This document shows, in pieces, positions 43,794 through 51,324 of a DNA stretch of 51,324 nt. The notes below the pieces were generated by a model, which saw nothing but the letters and a program-made list of their open reading frames with translations, did no database searches and was not told where the DNA came from. The first letter of the stretch is position 1. Each line of letters begins with the position of its first letter. This DNA is from JBBIOU01 sp037443205 (GTDB lineage: Bacteria; Bacteroidota; Bacteroidia; Flavobacteriales_D; UBA2798), in assembly GCA_037443205.1 (NCBI GenBank), contig JBBIOU010000025.1:1-51324 (forward strand). Reading direction: 5' to 3'. Made by a program: the position numbers and the translations under genes.

Positions 43794-45848
43794 GTGAATC
43801 TTTTTAAATACATATCATTAATATCCTTTTTAATACTATTTATTCAGGCATATACCCAATCTGATTATGAAAAAATAAAATTGACATTAGCAAATGCAAA
43901 AACCGATCAAGACAAAGTTGATGCACTAAACGATTTAGCATTATATACTGTAAACAATAATCCCGATGAGTCCAGGCAATATGCACTGCAGGCACTTAAG
44001 CTGGCCCAAAAAATATCTTATCAAAAAGGAGTCGGATATGCCTATTACAATTTAGGCAATATCAACTACTACCTGGATGAATTTGAGCCTGGATATAAAA
44101 ATCTTGATTCGGCAAAAAAAATATTTATACAAATAAATGATCCTATCGGCATCGCTAACACAAAAAACACCTTTGCTGAAATTAAAACACTCGAAGGCGA
44201 ATATGCAACTGCGCTTAATAATTTATTTGATGCCTTAAAATTATTTGATGAGACAAAAGACAGCATTGGACTTGCAAAAGTAAATAATAACATAGGGTTG
44301 ATTCACTATCATCAAAAAAACTACCCGGAAGCCATCAAATATTTTAACCAAGCCTTAAAAACTGCTGACTTAATAAGGACAGGAGATGCTTACTTATATA
44401 TTGGCCGAGCCAATGTTGCACAAAACAACTATTCTGAAGCAGAAAAAAATCTGGAAAATTCATTGCGAATAGCGCTCAAAACCAATGACAATTATATACT
44501 ATCAGATACCTATTATTTACTCGGTAAAATAAAGGCTTTTTACGGTGAATATGATATGGCAATGAAACATACTCAAAACGCCATAAAAATTAAAGAATCA
44601 TTAGATGACAACCAGGGCATGGCATTATGCTGCATACAAATGGCTAATTTAAACCTTAACACACAACACATCAACGAAGCACTAAATTATTTTTATAAAG
44701 CAAAAAAAATAGCGCAACAACTTTACATTCGCGAAGAATTAAAAGATACCTATTTAGGCTTATCCAACACTTACAATTATTTAAAATTATACGACAGTGC
44801 ATATTTATATTTAAACGAGCACAATAAAGTGCAAGCCGAATTACTTAGCGAAGAAGCCTCTGAAAAACTGGCACAACTTGAGGCAACACTCGCCTCACAA
44901 AGAAGAGAAACCGAAATTCAAAACGAAAGGAAACTTCAGCGTTTTATCAGAAAAATCATTATTAGCGCTTCCGTAGCCGTTATTATCATGCTTCTGATAT
45001 TTGCATTTATGATGTACAGCAGATATAAATTAAAAAATAAAGCCAATCAACAATTAGAAAAATATAATGCCGAAATAATCTATCAACGCGACATTATTAA
45101 ACAAAAACAAGAAGAAATTATTGATTCTATAAATTACGCCAAAAGAATACAATATGCCCTGCTCGCCCACGATGAATTTTTAAATAATAATCTGAAAGAT
45201 TATTTTGTATTATTTAAACCCAAAGATATTGTCAGCGGTGATTTTTATTGGGCAACTAAAAAAAATAATGATTTTTATATTGCAGTTTGCGACAGCACCG
45301 GTCATGGCGTACCCGGTGCCTTTATGAGTTTATTAAACATCTCCTTTTTAAACGAAGCCATTAACGAAAAAAATATTACCAATTGCGCAGAAGTATTAAA
45401 CCATGTTAGAAATAGATTAATACAAAACATGGATAATCGCAGAGACGGAATGGATGCCATATTGATGAAAATTAACCTAAACCATACCGCTGTCATTGAA
45501 TATGCTGCTGCCAATAACCGGCCTGTACTTATCAGAAATAATCAAATTTCTGAACAACCTTGCGATAAAATGCCTGTAGGTAAAAGTGAAAAAACCGAAA
45601 AATTTAATACCTACAAAATTCAGGTACAAAAAAACGATATGCTCTATCTTTATACAGATGGATATGCCGACCAGTTTGGCGGTGAAAAAGGCAAAAAATT
45701 AAAATATAAAATATTAAATACTTTTTTAGCTCAAATATCATCTTTAACAACAAATGAGCAAAAAGAAAAACTAGAAAATTATTTCAACGAATGGAAAAGA
45801 GACATGGAACAAATTGACGATGTGTGTGTAGTAGGTATAAGAATCTGA
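43794..45848 (+). CDS. TPR-containing SpoIIE-family (PP2C) serine phosphatase
   Basis: A 684-residue sensor phosphatase. It has a signal/anchor segment (KYISLISFLILFIQAYTQ), a periplasmic array of TPR repeats (about 30-365), a coiled-coil stretch, one transmembrane helix (about 396-418), a second coiled coil, and a cytoplasmic PP2C/SpoIIE domain (about 460-684) with metal-binding Asp in SGDFYW, CDSTGHGVPGAF, YTDGYADQFGG and DDVCVVG. The layout suggests that a periplasmic signal controls dephosphorylation of a target such as an anti-sigma antagonist. I take GTG 43794, 4 nt after the mutase stop; the longer frame from 43734 overlaps the mutase and precedes the signal segment with a charged stretch. 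Confidence 0.87.
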   Translation: MNLFKYISLISFLILFIQAYTQSDYEKIKLTLANAKTDQDKVDALNDLALYTVNNNPDESRQYALQALKLAQKISYQKGVGYAYYNLGNINYYLDEFEPGYKNLDSAKKIFIQINDPIGIANTKNTFAEIKTLEGEYATALNNLFDALKLFDETKDSIGLAKVNNNIGLIHYHQKNYPEAIKYFNQALKTADLIRTGDAYLYIGRANVAQNNYSEAEKNLENSLRIALKTNDNYILSDTYYLLGKIKAFYGEYDMAMKHTQNAIKIKESLDDNQGMALCCIQMANLNLNTQHINEALNYFYKAKKIAQQLYIREELKDTYLGLSNTYNYLKLYDSAYLYLNEHNKVQAELLSEEASEKLAQLEATLASQRRETEIQNERKLQRFIRKIIISASVAVIIMLLIFAFMMYSRYKLKNKANQQLEKYNAEIIYQRDIIKQKQEEIIDSINYAKRIQYALLAHDEFLNNNLKDYFVLFKPKDIVSGDFYWATKKNNDFYIAVCDSTGHGVPGAFMSLLNISFLNEAINEKNITNCAEVLNHVRNRLIQNMDNRRDGMDAILMKINLNHTAVIEYAAANNRPVLIRNNQISEQPCDKMPVGKSEKTEKFNTYKIQVQKNDMLYLYTDGYADQFGGEKGKKLKYKILNTFLAQISSLTTNEQKEKLENYFNEWKRDMEQIDDVCVVGIRI

Positions 45849-45910
45849 TAAAAACTGTTAACTATAATTAATACTACCTTATTGAGCATTTCTGTTTAGG
45901 GTTAATTTAT

Positions 45911-45918
45911 TACCTTTG
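45911..45918 (+). promoter_or_regulatory. Putative -7 box (TACCTTTG) of mtaB
   Basis: TACCTTTG matches TAnnTTTG and ends 7 nt before ATG 45926. TTTC at 45889-45892 is the closest -33 candidate. A near-leaderless mRNA is implied. Confidence 0.5.
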
Positions 45919-45925
45919 CACGTTT

Positions 45926-47242
45926 ATGCAACCTTACAAAAAAGTAGCATTTTATACCTTAGGATGTAAACTAAATTTTACCGAAACATCAACCATAGCC
46001 CGCTCATTTACCGAAGCAGGTTATGCAAAAGTTGATTTTAACGACCGCCCCGATATTTATGTTATTAATACTTGCTCCGTTACCGATAATGCCGATAAAA
46101 AATGTAAACAACTGGTTAAAAAGGCCAAACAAATTAATCCGTATGCTAAAATAATTATCATTGGTTGCTATGCACAACTAAAACCGCAAGAAATCGCACA
46201 AATTAACGGAGTTGATTTAGTATTGGGAGCCAATGAAAAATTTAATGCAATTAATTATTTAGATAATCTGTCCGAAAGTACTAAAATTATCTCCGGTGAA
46301 ATTAAACATGTAAAAGAATTTATTCCTTCCTATTCGGCCGGTGACAGAACACGAACTTTTTTTAAAGTACAAGACGGTTGCGATTACTTTTGCTCTTTTT
46401 GCACCATCCCGCTGGCACGCGGCAGAAGCAGAAGTGCCACCGTTAAAGAAACTGTCTTAAAAGCCAAAGAAGCTGCCAAAAACGGCATTAAAGAAATTGT
46501 ATTAACGGGAGTAAATATTGGCGATTTTGGCAAAGAAAACCCCTTAAACGAAAGTTTTATAGACCTGATAAGAGAACTCGATTTAACTGAAAATGTTGAA
46601 CGTTTTAGAATATCTTCCATTGAACCAAATCTGCTAAGCAACGAAATCATTGAATTTGTAGCTCAATCAAAAAAATTTGTACCACATTTTCATATACCCC
46701 TGCAATCAGGAAATAACGACATTTTAAAAGCGATGCGAAGAAGATATCAAAGAGAACTATACGCAGACAGAGTGGCTTTTATAAAATCTTTAATGCCCCA
46801 TGCCTGTATTGGGGTAGATGTTATTGTTGGTTTTCCCGGTGAAACAGATGAAAAGTTTTTAGATACCTACAACTTTATAAATCATTTAGAAGTTAGTTAC
46901 TTGCATGTATTTTCATACTCCGAAAGAGATAATACAACTGCCGTAAGAATGAAAGAAATAGTACCCATGGCAGAGCGCAATAAAAGAAGTAAAATGCTGC
47001 ATATACTTTCGGATAAGAAGAAAAGAGCCTTTTATAATCAACATTTAGGAAACATACGAAATGTACTTTTTGAAGCCGAAGAAGACCACGGAAATATGTA
47101 TGGTTTTACCGACAATTACATAAAAGTACAAATTGAATATAACCACGAATTAATTAATAAAATTGTGCCTGTAGAGTTATGCAACATAAACCCCGAAGGT
47201 ATAATTGAAGCCAAAGTTTTAATCGAAAATACCCTATCGTAA
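45926..47242 (+). CDS. mtaB: tRNA t6A37 methylthiotransferase MtaB
   Basis: A 438-residue radical SAM methylthiotransferase that turns t6A into ms2t6A at position 37 of tRNAs. The N-terminal domain has its three cluster Cys (YTLGCKLN, NTCSVT, IGCYAQ). The radical SAM motif is GCDYFCSFCTIPLARGRSRS. The central part has LTGVNIGDFG and the later part PHFHIPLQSGNNDILKAMRRRY; a short TRAM-like tail ends the protein. The opening YTLGCKLN and SVTDNADKK indicate MtaB rather than MiaB or RimO. Lgt follows with a one-base overlap (TAATG). Confidence 0.95.
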   Translation: MQPYKKVAFYTLGCKLNFTETSTIARSFTEAGYAKVDFNDRPDIYVINTCSVTDNADKKCKQLVKKAKQINPYAKIIIIGCYAQLKPQEIAQINGVDLVLGANEKFNAINYLDNLSESTKIISGEIKHVKEFIPSYSAGDRTRTFFKVQDGCDYFCSFCTIPLARGRSRSATVKETVLKAKEAAKNGIKEIVLTGVNIGDFGKENPLNESFIDLIRELDLTENVERFRISSIEPNLLSNEIIEFVAQSKKFVPHFHIPLQSGNNDILKAMRRRYQRELYADRVAFIKSLMPHACIGVDVIVGFPGETDEKFLDTYNFINHLEVSYLHVFSYSERDNTTAVRMKEIVPMAERNKRSKMLHILSDKKKRAFYNQHLGNIRNVLFEAEEDHGNMYGFTDNYIKVQIEYNHELINKIVPVELCNINPEGIIEAKVLIENTLS

Positions 47243-48387
47243 TGTACCCATCGCTGTATTATTTTTTTCAGGACATATTCGGATTGGAAATTAACTTTTT
47301 AAAAGCCATCAATAGTTTTGGATTTTTTGTTGCATTGGCTTTTATCTTCGGTATGTGGATTTTTTCAAACGAGCTGAAAAGAAAAGAAAAAGAAAAAATA
47401 TTATTACCTGTAAAAATCAAAGAGTGGAAAGGTAAACCGGCAAGCTACAAAGAAATAATAACTAATGCTATCATTGGTTTTATATTAGGTTATAAATTAC
47501 TTTATGCCTTTTTAAATAATGAAGTATTTGACAATTTCCCGCAATTTCTGTTTTCTACTCAAGGCCATTGGCCGGGTGGAATTATTATTGCATCAGCCCT
47601 GTCATTTTGGGTATGGTACGAAAAGAAAAAATCTGCTTTATCTCCTCCGCAATTGGTTGAACGCGATTTTCATCCACACGAACATGCCGGACCACTTCTG
47701 ATGATAGCCGTAGTTTTTGGTTTATTGGGAGCCAAAATATTTGCATGGCTCGAAGACCCTCAACCATTATCCGAATTTTTATCAGACCCCTTCAGAGGAC
47801 TTACCATGCTGGGTGGTTTAATATGCGCCTTACTTGCAGGAGCATATTATATGCACAAACAAAAATTACCTACCTTACATTTTATGGATGCAGCCTCGCC
47901 TGCCATCATACTGGCTTATGGCATTGGCAGAATTGGTTGTCATGTTGCCGGAGATGGCGACTGGGGTATAGTTAATAAAGCTCCCAAACCCGATTGGATG
48001 AATTTTTTACCCGACTGGGTATGGGCATATAATTACCCAAACAACGTAAATAAAGATTGCGGCTTGCCCGATTGCAACTGGCAGGAAACTCCTTATTTAA
48101 TAGAACCTGTTTTCCCTACTCCTTTTTACGAAACCGTAATGTGCATACTTATTTTCTTTGCTTTATGGTTAATTAGAAAAAAAATAAAAACTGCCGGCAT
48201 TATGTTTATGCTATTATTTATTACCAATGGTATTGAACGTTTTATAATAGAAAAAATCAGAATAAATGATAAAATAGATGGGCTTGGGCTCACACAAGCT
48301 GAATTAATTTCTGTAATAATGATTTTTATAGGCATTATCGGCATTTGGTTTTTACTTAAAAATAAAAAACGTATATTTTTGATATAA
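47242..48387 (+). CDS. lgt: Prolipoprotein diacylglyceryl transferase
   Basis: A 381-residue inner-membrane enzyme, longer than E. coli Lgt (291) as is common in Bacteroidota. It transfers diacylglycerol from phosphatidylglycerol to the lipobox Cys of prolipoproteins. About seven hydrophobic helices are seen. The Lgt signature is present as YGIGRIGCHVAGDGDWG, with its essential Arg, and the last helices carry the PTPFYET and NGIERFIIEKIR segments. An insertion with KAPKPDWMNFLPDWVWAYN follows the signature. Translation is probably coupled to mtaB. Confidence 0.9.
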   Translation: MYPSLYYFFQDIFGLEINFLKAINSFGFFVALAFIFGMWIFSNELKRKEKEKILLPVKIKEWKGKPASYKEIITNAIIGFILGYKLLYAFLNNEVFDNFPQFLFSTQGHWPGGIIIASALSFWVWYEKKKSALSPPQLVERDFHPHEHAGPLLMIAVVFGLLGAKIFAWLEDPQPLSEFLSDPFRGLTMLGGLICALLAGAYYMHKQKLPTLHFMDAASPAIILAYGIGRIGCHVAGDGDWGIVNKAPKPDWMNFLPDWVWAYNYPNNVNKDCGLPDCNWQETPYLIEPVFPTPFYETVMCILIFFALWLIRKKIKTAGIMFMLLFITNGIERFIIEKIRINDKIDGLGLTQAELISVIMIFIGIIGIWFLLKNKKRIFLI

Positions 48388-48454
48388 TTGAAATATTTCT
48401 AAAATTGAAAATAAAAAAAATACTTTCAACTATTTTTTGGACAAGATATAAACA

Positions 48455-51256
48455 ATGCCTAATCAAAACCCGGAACAAATAGCCAGAGATAACATCGACA
48501 GACAATTGATTGACTGCGGTTGGATGGTGCAATCCAAATCAAAAATAAATTTGAATGCCGGCATTGGTGTGGCTGTTCGTGAATACAGCACGGAAGTTGG
48601 ACCTGCTGACTATGTGCTGTTTGTTGACGGAAAACCTGTTGGAATTATTGAAGCCAAAAGAGAAGAAGAAGGCCATAAATTGACCGTTCACGAAGACCAG
48701 GCAGAGGATTATGCAACGGCTAAACTCAAATACCTGAATAACGAAAAACTGCCTTTTGTGTATGTGAGCACGGGAGAAGTAACCTCATTTACCGATTTCA
48801 GAGACCCAAAGCCAAGAGGCAGAAATGTATTTACGTTTCACCGACCTGAAACGCTAAGAAATTGGCTCAAGAAAACCAAGTCGCTTCGGGCTGCTTTGCA
48901 GGATTTAGATAATTTACCCGAAGACGGTTTGCGCGAGTGCCAAATAAACGCCATTACCAATCTCGAAAAATCCTTCAAACAAAATAAACCCAGAGCCTTA
49001 ATACAAATGGCTACCGGTTCGGGCAAGACGTTTACAGCTATTACTTCTGTTTACCGATTGTTGAAACTCAAAGACGATAACAACAACAATGTAGTAAGAC
49101 GTATTCTTTTTTTGGTGGATACCAAAAACCTGGGCGAACAGGCAGAACAGGAATTTATGAGTTATCTGCCCAATGACGACAACCGAAAGTTTACCGAGTT
49201 GTATGGTGTTCACCGGCTAAAATCAAAACATATACCTGACGACAACCACGTTTACATCAGCACCATTCAACGCTTGTATGCCGCATTGAAAGGACAAGAC
49301 CTTGACGAAAGTGCCGAAGAAGAGAACCCCCACGAAAAATGGCTCCCAAAAGAAGTACCACCGGTGGAATACAACGAAAAACTGCCCATTGAATTTTTCG
49401 ACTTCATCTTCATTGACGAATGCCACCGAAGCATTTACAACTTGTGGATGCAGGTGCTCGATTACTTTGATGCTTTTCAGGTGGGGTTAACTGCCACACC
49501 CGATGCCCGCACATTTGCCTATTTCCAGCAAAATATCGTTTCAGAGTATTCTCACGAAATGGCCGTAGCCGATGGCGTAAATGTGGGTTACGATGTGTAT
49601 CTGATTGACACCAAAATAACCAGGCAGGGAGCTACGCTCTGGAAAGGTCAGTACATTGAATCACGTGATAAGCTCACACGAAAAAAACGCTATGAATTGC
49701 AGGACGAAGACGAAGCCTACTCCGCACAGCAGTTGGATAAAGATATTGTTAATCCTAACCAAATTCGTTTGGTCATTCGCACATTCAAGGAGCATTTACC
49801 ACAGATGTTCCCCGACCGTTACGACAAAGACGGCAATTTTGAAGTGCCTAAAACACTGATATTTGCCAAAACCGATAGCCATGCTGATGATATTATTCAA
49901 ATTGTAAGGGAAGAGTTTAACGAGGAAAACCGCTTTTGCAAAAAGGTTACCTATAAAGCCAACGAAGACCCCAAATCGGTATTGGCTCAGTTCCGTAACG
50001 CTTATTATCCACGCATTGCCGTTACGGTAGATATGATTGCCACCGGTACAGATGTGAAACCCTTGGAATGTTTGCTCTTTATGCGCGATGTAAAAAGCCG
50101 CAACTACTTTGAGCAGATGAAAGGACGCGGCACACGGGTAATCAGTTTTGATGATTTAAAGAAAGTATCGCCTTGTGCCAAAGTAACCAAAGACCACTTT
50201 GTAATTGTAGATGCCATTGGTGTAACCAAAAGTTTGAAAACCGACAGCCGGCCGCTGGAGAAAAAGCCGGGTGTGCCTTTGAAAGATTTGTTGGGTGCTA
50301 TTGCAGTGGGTGCACGGGACGAAGACTTGTTTACTTCGCTGGCAAACCGCCTTACCCGATTAGACAAGCAAATTACCGATAAAGAGAAAAAGCAATTTGA
50401 AGAAATATCAGGAGGCATTCCACTTTCTGCGGTGGTAAAAAAATTATTGAATGCCTACGACCCCGACACTATTGAAGCCATTGAGCAAAAGGTAAAAGAA
50501 GAAAAACGAGGTGAAGCTCCCGTAGTAATTGAGACTGTAATTAACGAACAGTTGGAACAACTGCGAAACAATGCAGCTAAGGTATTTACAGGCGAGCTCA
50601 ATGAATTTATTGAAAATGTGCGCAAAGCTCACGAGCAAAAAATTGACTTGCTCAATCCCGATGAACTAATAAACGTGGGCTGGGACAAAGACCATGCTTC
50701 GGCAAGCTCAGCGCTGGTAACTGACTTTAAAGCATGGATAGAAAGCCACAAAGATGAAATGGTGGCTTTGCAGATTTTTTACGGGCAACCCTACCGCAGG
50801 CGTGAACTCACCTTTGCAATGATAAAAGATTTGGTAGAGAAAATTAAAATGGACAAACCCACTCTTGCCCCCATGAATGTGTGGCGGGCTTACGAGCAAT
50901 TAGATGCTTCGGCAAGCACAGTGCCCATTGGTAGCCCAAAGAATGAACTGGTGGCACTGGTTTCACTCATCAGGAGAGTGATTGGAATTGATAATGTTTT
51001 AACGCCTTATGATAAAACCGTGGATAAAAATTTTGCCGACTGGGTGTGGAAAAAACAACAGGGAGCCGGCATCAAATTTACCAAAGAGCAGATGGAATTT
51101 TTGTACTTCATAAAAGAGCAAATAGCCACATCCCTCCACTTTGAGGCAGATGATTTTGAATTGAACGAACAGGGAATGTTGGGCAGGGCATACAAAGCCT
51201 TTGGAGATACCTTGTATGAAATTATTGAAGAATTAAACGAAGCACTGGCAGCGTAA
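48455..51256 (+). CDS. hsdR: Type I restriction endonuclease R subunit (EcoEI-like HsdR)
   Basis: A 933-residue full-length HsdR, the DNA-translocating and cutting subunit of a type I restriction system. The N-terminal nuclease domain has the PD-(D/E)xK triad (Asp52, Glu66, Lys68 in GPADYVLF...GIIEAK). The superfamily 2 motor shows Walker A QMATGSGKT (Lys191), DECHRS (Asp321) and GLTATP; the second RecA lobe has the arginine-finger motif QMKGRGTR. A C-terminal helical region (about 640-933) should bind the HsdM/HsdS methylase, which is not in the window. DNA here is visibly less AT-rich than in neighbours (one 60-bp line, 50041-50100, counts 28 GC; 44041-44100 counts 20), as expected for an acquired defence gene. 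Confidence 0.94.
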   Translation: MPNQNPEQIARDNIDRQLIDCGWMVQSKSKINLNAGIGVAVREYSTEVGPADYVLFVDGKPVGIIEAKREEEGHKLTVHEDQAEDYATAKLKYLNNEKLPFVYVSTGEVTSFTDFRDPKPRGRNVFTFHRPETLRNWLKKTKSLRAALQDLDNLPEDGLRECQINAITNLEKSFKQNKPRALIQMATGSGKTFTAITSVYRLLKLKDDNNNNVVRRILFLVDTKNLGEQAEQEFMSYLPNDDNRKFTELYGVHRLKSKHIPDDNHVYISTIQRLYAALKGQDLDESAEEENPHEKWLPKEVPPVEYNEKLPIEFFDFIFIDECHRSIYNLWMQVLDYFDAFQVGLTATPDARTFAYFQQNIVSEYSHEMAVADGVNVGYDVYLIDTKITRQGATLWKGQYIESRDKLTRKKRYELQDEDEAYSAQQLDKDIVNPNQIRLVIRTFKEHLPQMFPDRYDKDGNFEVPKTLIFAKTDSHADDIIQIVREEFNEENRFCKKVTYKANEDPKSVLAQFRNAYYPRIAVTVDMIATGTDVKPLECLLFMRDVKSRNYFEQMKGRGTRVISFDDLKKVSPCAKVTKDHFVIVDAIGVTKSLKTDSRPLEKKPGVPLKDLLGAIAVGARDEDLFTSLANRLTRLDKQITDKEKKQFEEISGGIPLSAVVKKLLNAYDPDTIEAIEQKVKEEKRGEAPVVIETVINEQLEQLRNNAAKVFTGELNEFIENVRKAHEQKIDLLNPDELINVGWDKDHASASSALVTDFKAWIESHKDEMVALQIFYGQPYRRRELTFAMIKDLVEKIKMDKPTLAPMNVWRAYEQLDASASTVPIGSPKNELVALVSLIRRVIGIDNVLTPYDKTVDKNFADWVWKKQQGAGIKFTKEQMEFLYFIKEQIATSLHFEADDFELNEQGMLGRAYKAFGDTLYEIIEELNEALAA

Positions 51257-51260
51257 TGAT

Positions 51261-51324
51261 GGTTTCGGCTTTGCTCCTTTCGGTGGTTTCGGCTTCGCTC
51301 TTTTCGGTGGTTTCGCCTTCGATC
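51261..51324 (+). repeat. 24-bp tandem repeat running off the end
   Basis: GGTTTCGG/CCTTTCGGT-type units start at 51261, 51285 and 51309 (period 24; third copy cut at the window end). Units share GGTTTCG, GCTT(T/C)GCTC and TTTCGGT with few changes. The repeat begins 5 nt after the hsdR stop and is more GC-rich than the rest of the window. Confidence 0.85.

Noticed and set aside
48388..48454. Inverted TTGAAA/TTTCAA before hsdR as an operator
   Set aside because: Six-base AT-rich arms are expected by chance in this sequence, and the -7 box there is off by one base.
51256..51324. Open frame after hsdR with 8-residue repeats
   Set aside because: It consists only of the tandem repeat and is cut by the window edge; coding cannot be argued from 23 codons.
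1..51324. CRISPR arrays, prophage, integrases, transposons or rRNA
   Set aside because: I saw no regularly spaced repeats with unique spacers, no cas, phage or transposase motifs, and no rRNA sequence.

Overview
The window looks like a chromosomal piece of an AT-rich member of the Bacteroidota, probably uncultured or environmental. The evidence is a type IX secretion (T9SS) substrate with SprB-type repeats and a gliding-motility C-terminal domain, a second T9SS substrate with a type A sorting tail, a PorE-like protein, a GT117 (DUF2723) protein, a DUF6089 outer-membrane protein, a TPR/SpoIIE phosphatase, and promoters of the (T)TTG-N18/19-TAnnTTTG type used by this phylum. Upstream Shine-Dalgarno sequences are mostly absent. 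I cannot place it below phylum level.

Layout. 1-1.4 kb: 3' end of a giant T9SS surface protein, frameshifted by an 8-bp tandem duplication, then tRNA-Gln(UUG). 1.6-5.8 kb: GT117 protein and a NodB-type deacetylase. 5.8-9.4 kb (minus): a metal-handling operon (Cys-pair HYC_CC_PP-like protein, TonB-dependent receptor, HMA protein) ending in a gamma-carbonic anhydrase. 9.5-16.5 kb (plus): Nfu, QueE, PorE-like protein, TruA, ABC exporter, GNAT, alpha/beta hydrolase. 16.5-18.1 kb (minus): hisB-hisH. 18.2-26 kb: LhgO, a CLC protein with CBS domains, an SDR plus GT-C-like membrane protein pair, an outer-membrane protein and a nitronate monooxygenase. 26-33.6 kb: outer-membrane barrels, EVE and YebC proteins, vWA membrane protein, FabG, DUF486. 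33.9-40.4 kb: PyrG, M43 protease, UMF1-type MFS transporter, ApaG, secreted cupin, HU. 40.7-48.4 kb (plus): a pseudo-receiver/adenylate cyclase/HD fusion, phosphohexomutase, TPR-SpoIIE phosphatase, MtaB, Lgt. 48.4-51.3 kb: HsdR of a type I restriction system, followed by a 24-bp tandem repeat running off the end.

Most genes are housekeeping or envelope genes, packed tightly: of seven convergent gene pairs, six have 4 nt or less between stops or overlap. The least ordinary parts are the Cys-pair metal operon, the cyclase/HD fusion with a degenerate receiver, a CLC protein with channel-like residues, the slippage-type duplication in the adhesin gene, and a set of promoter boxes so close to start codons that the mRNAs may be leaderless. 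I found no CRISPR array, prophage, transposase or rRNA. Both ends lie in repetitive DNA, which suggests that the window is a whole contig broken at repeats.
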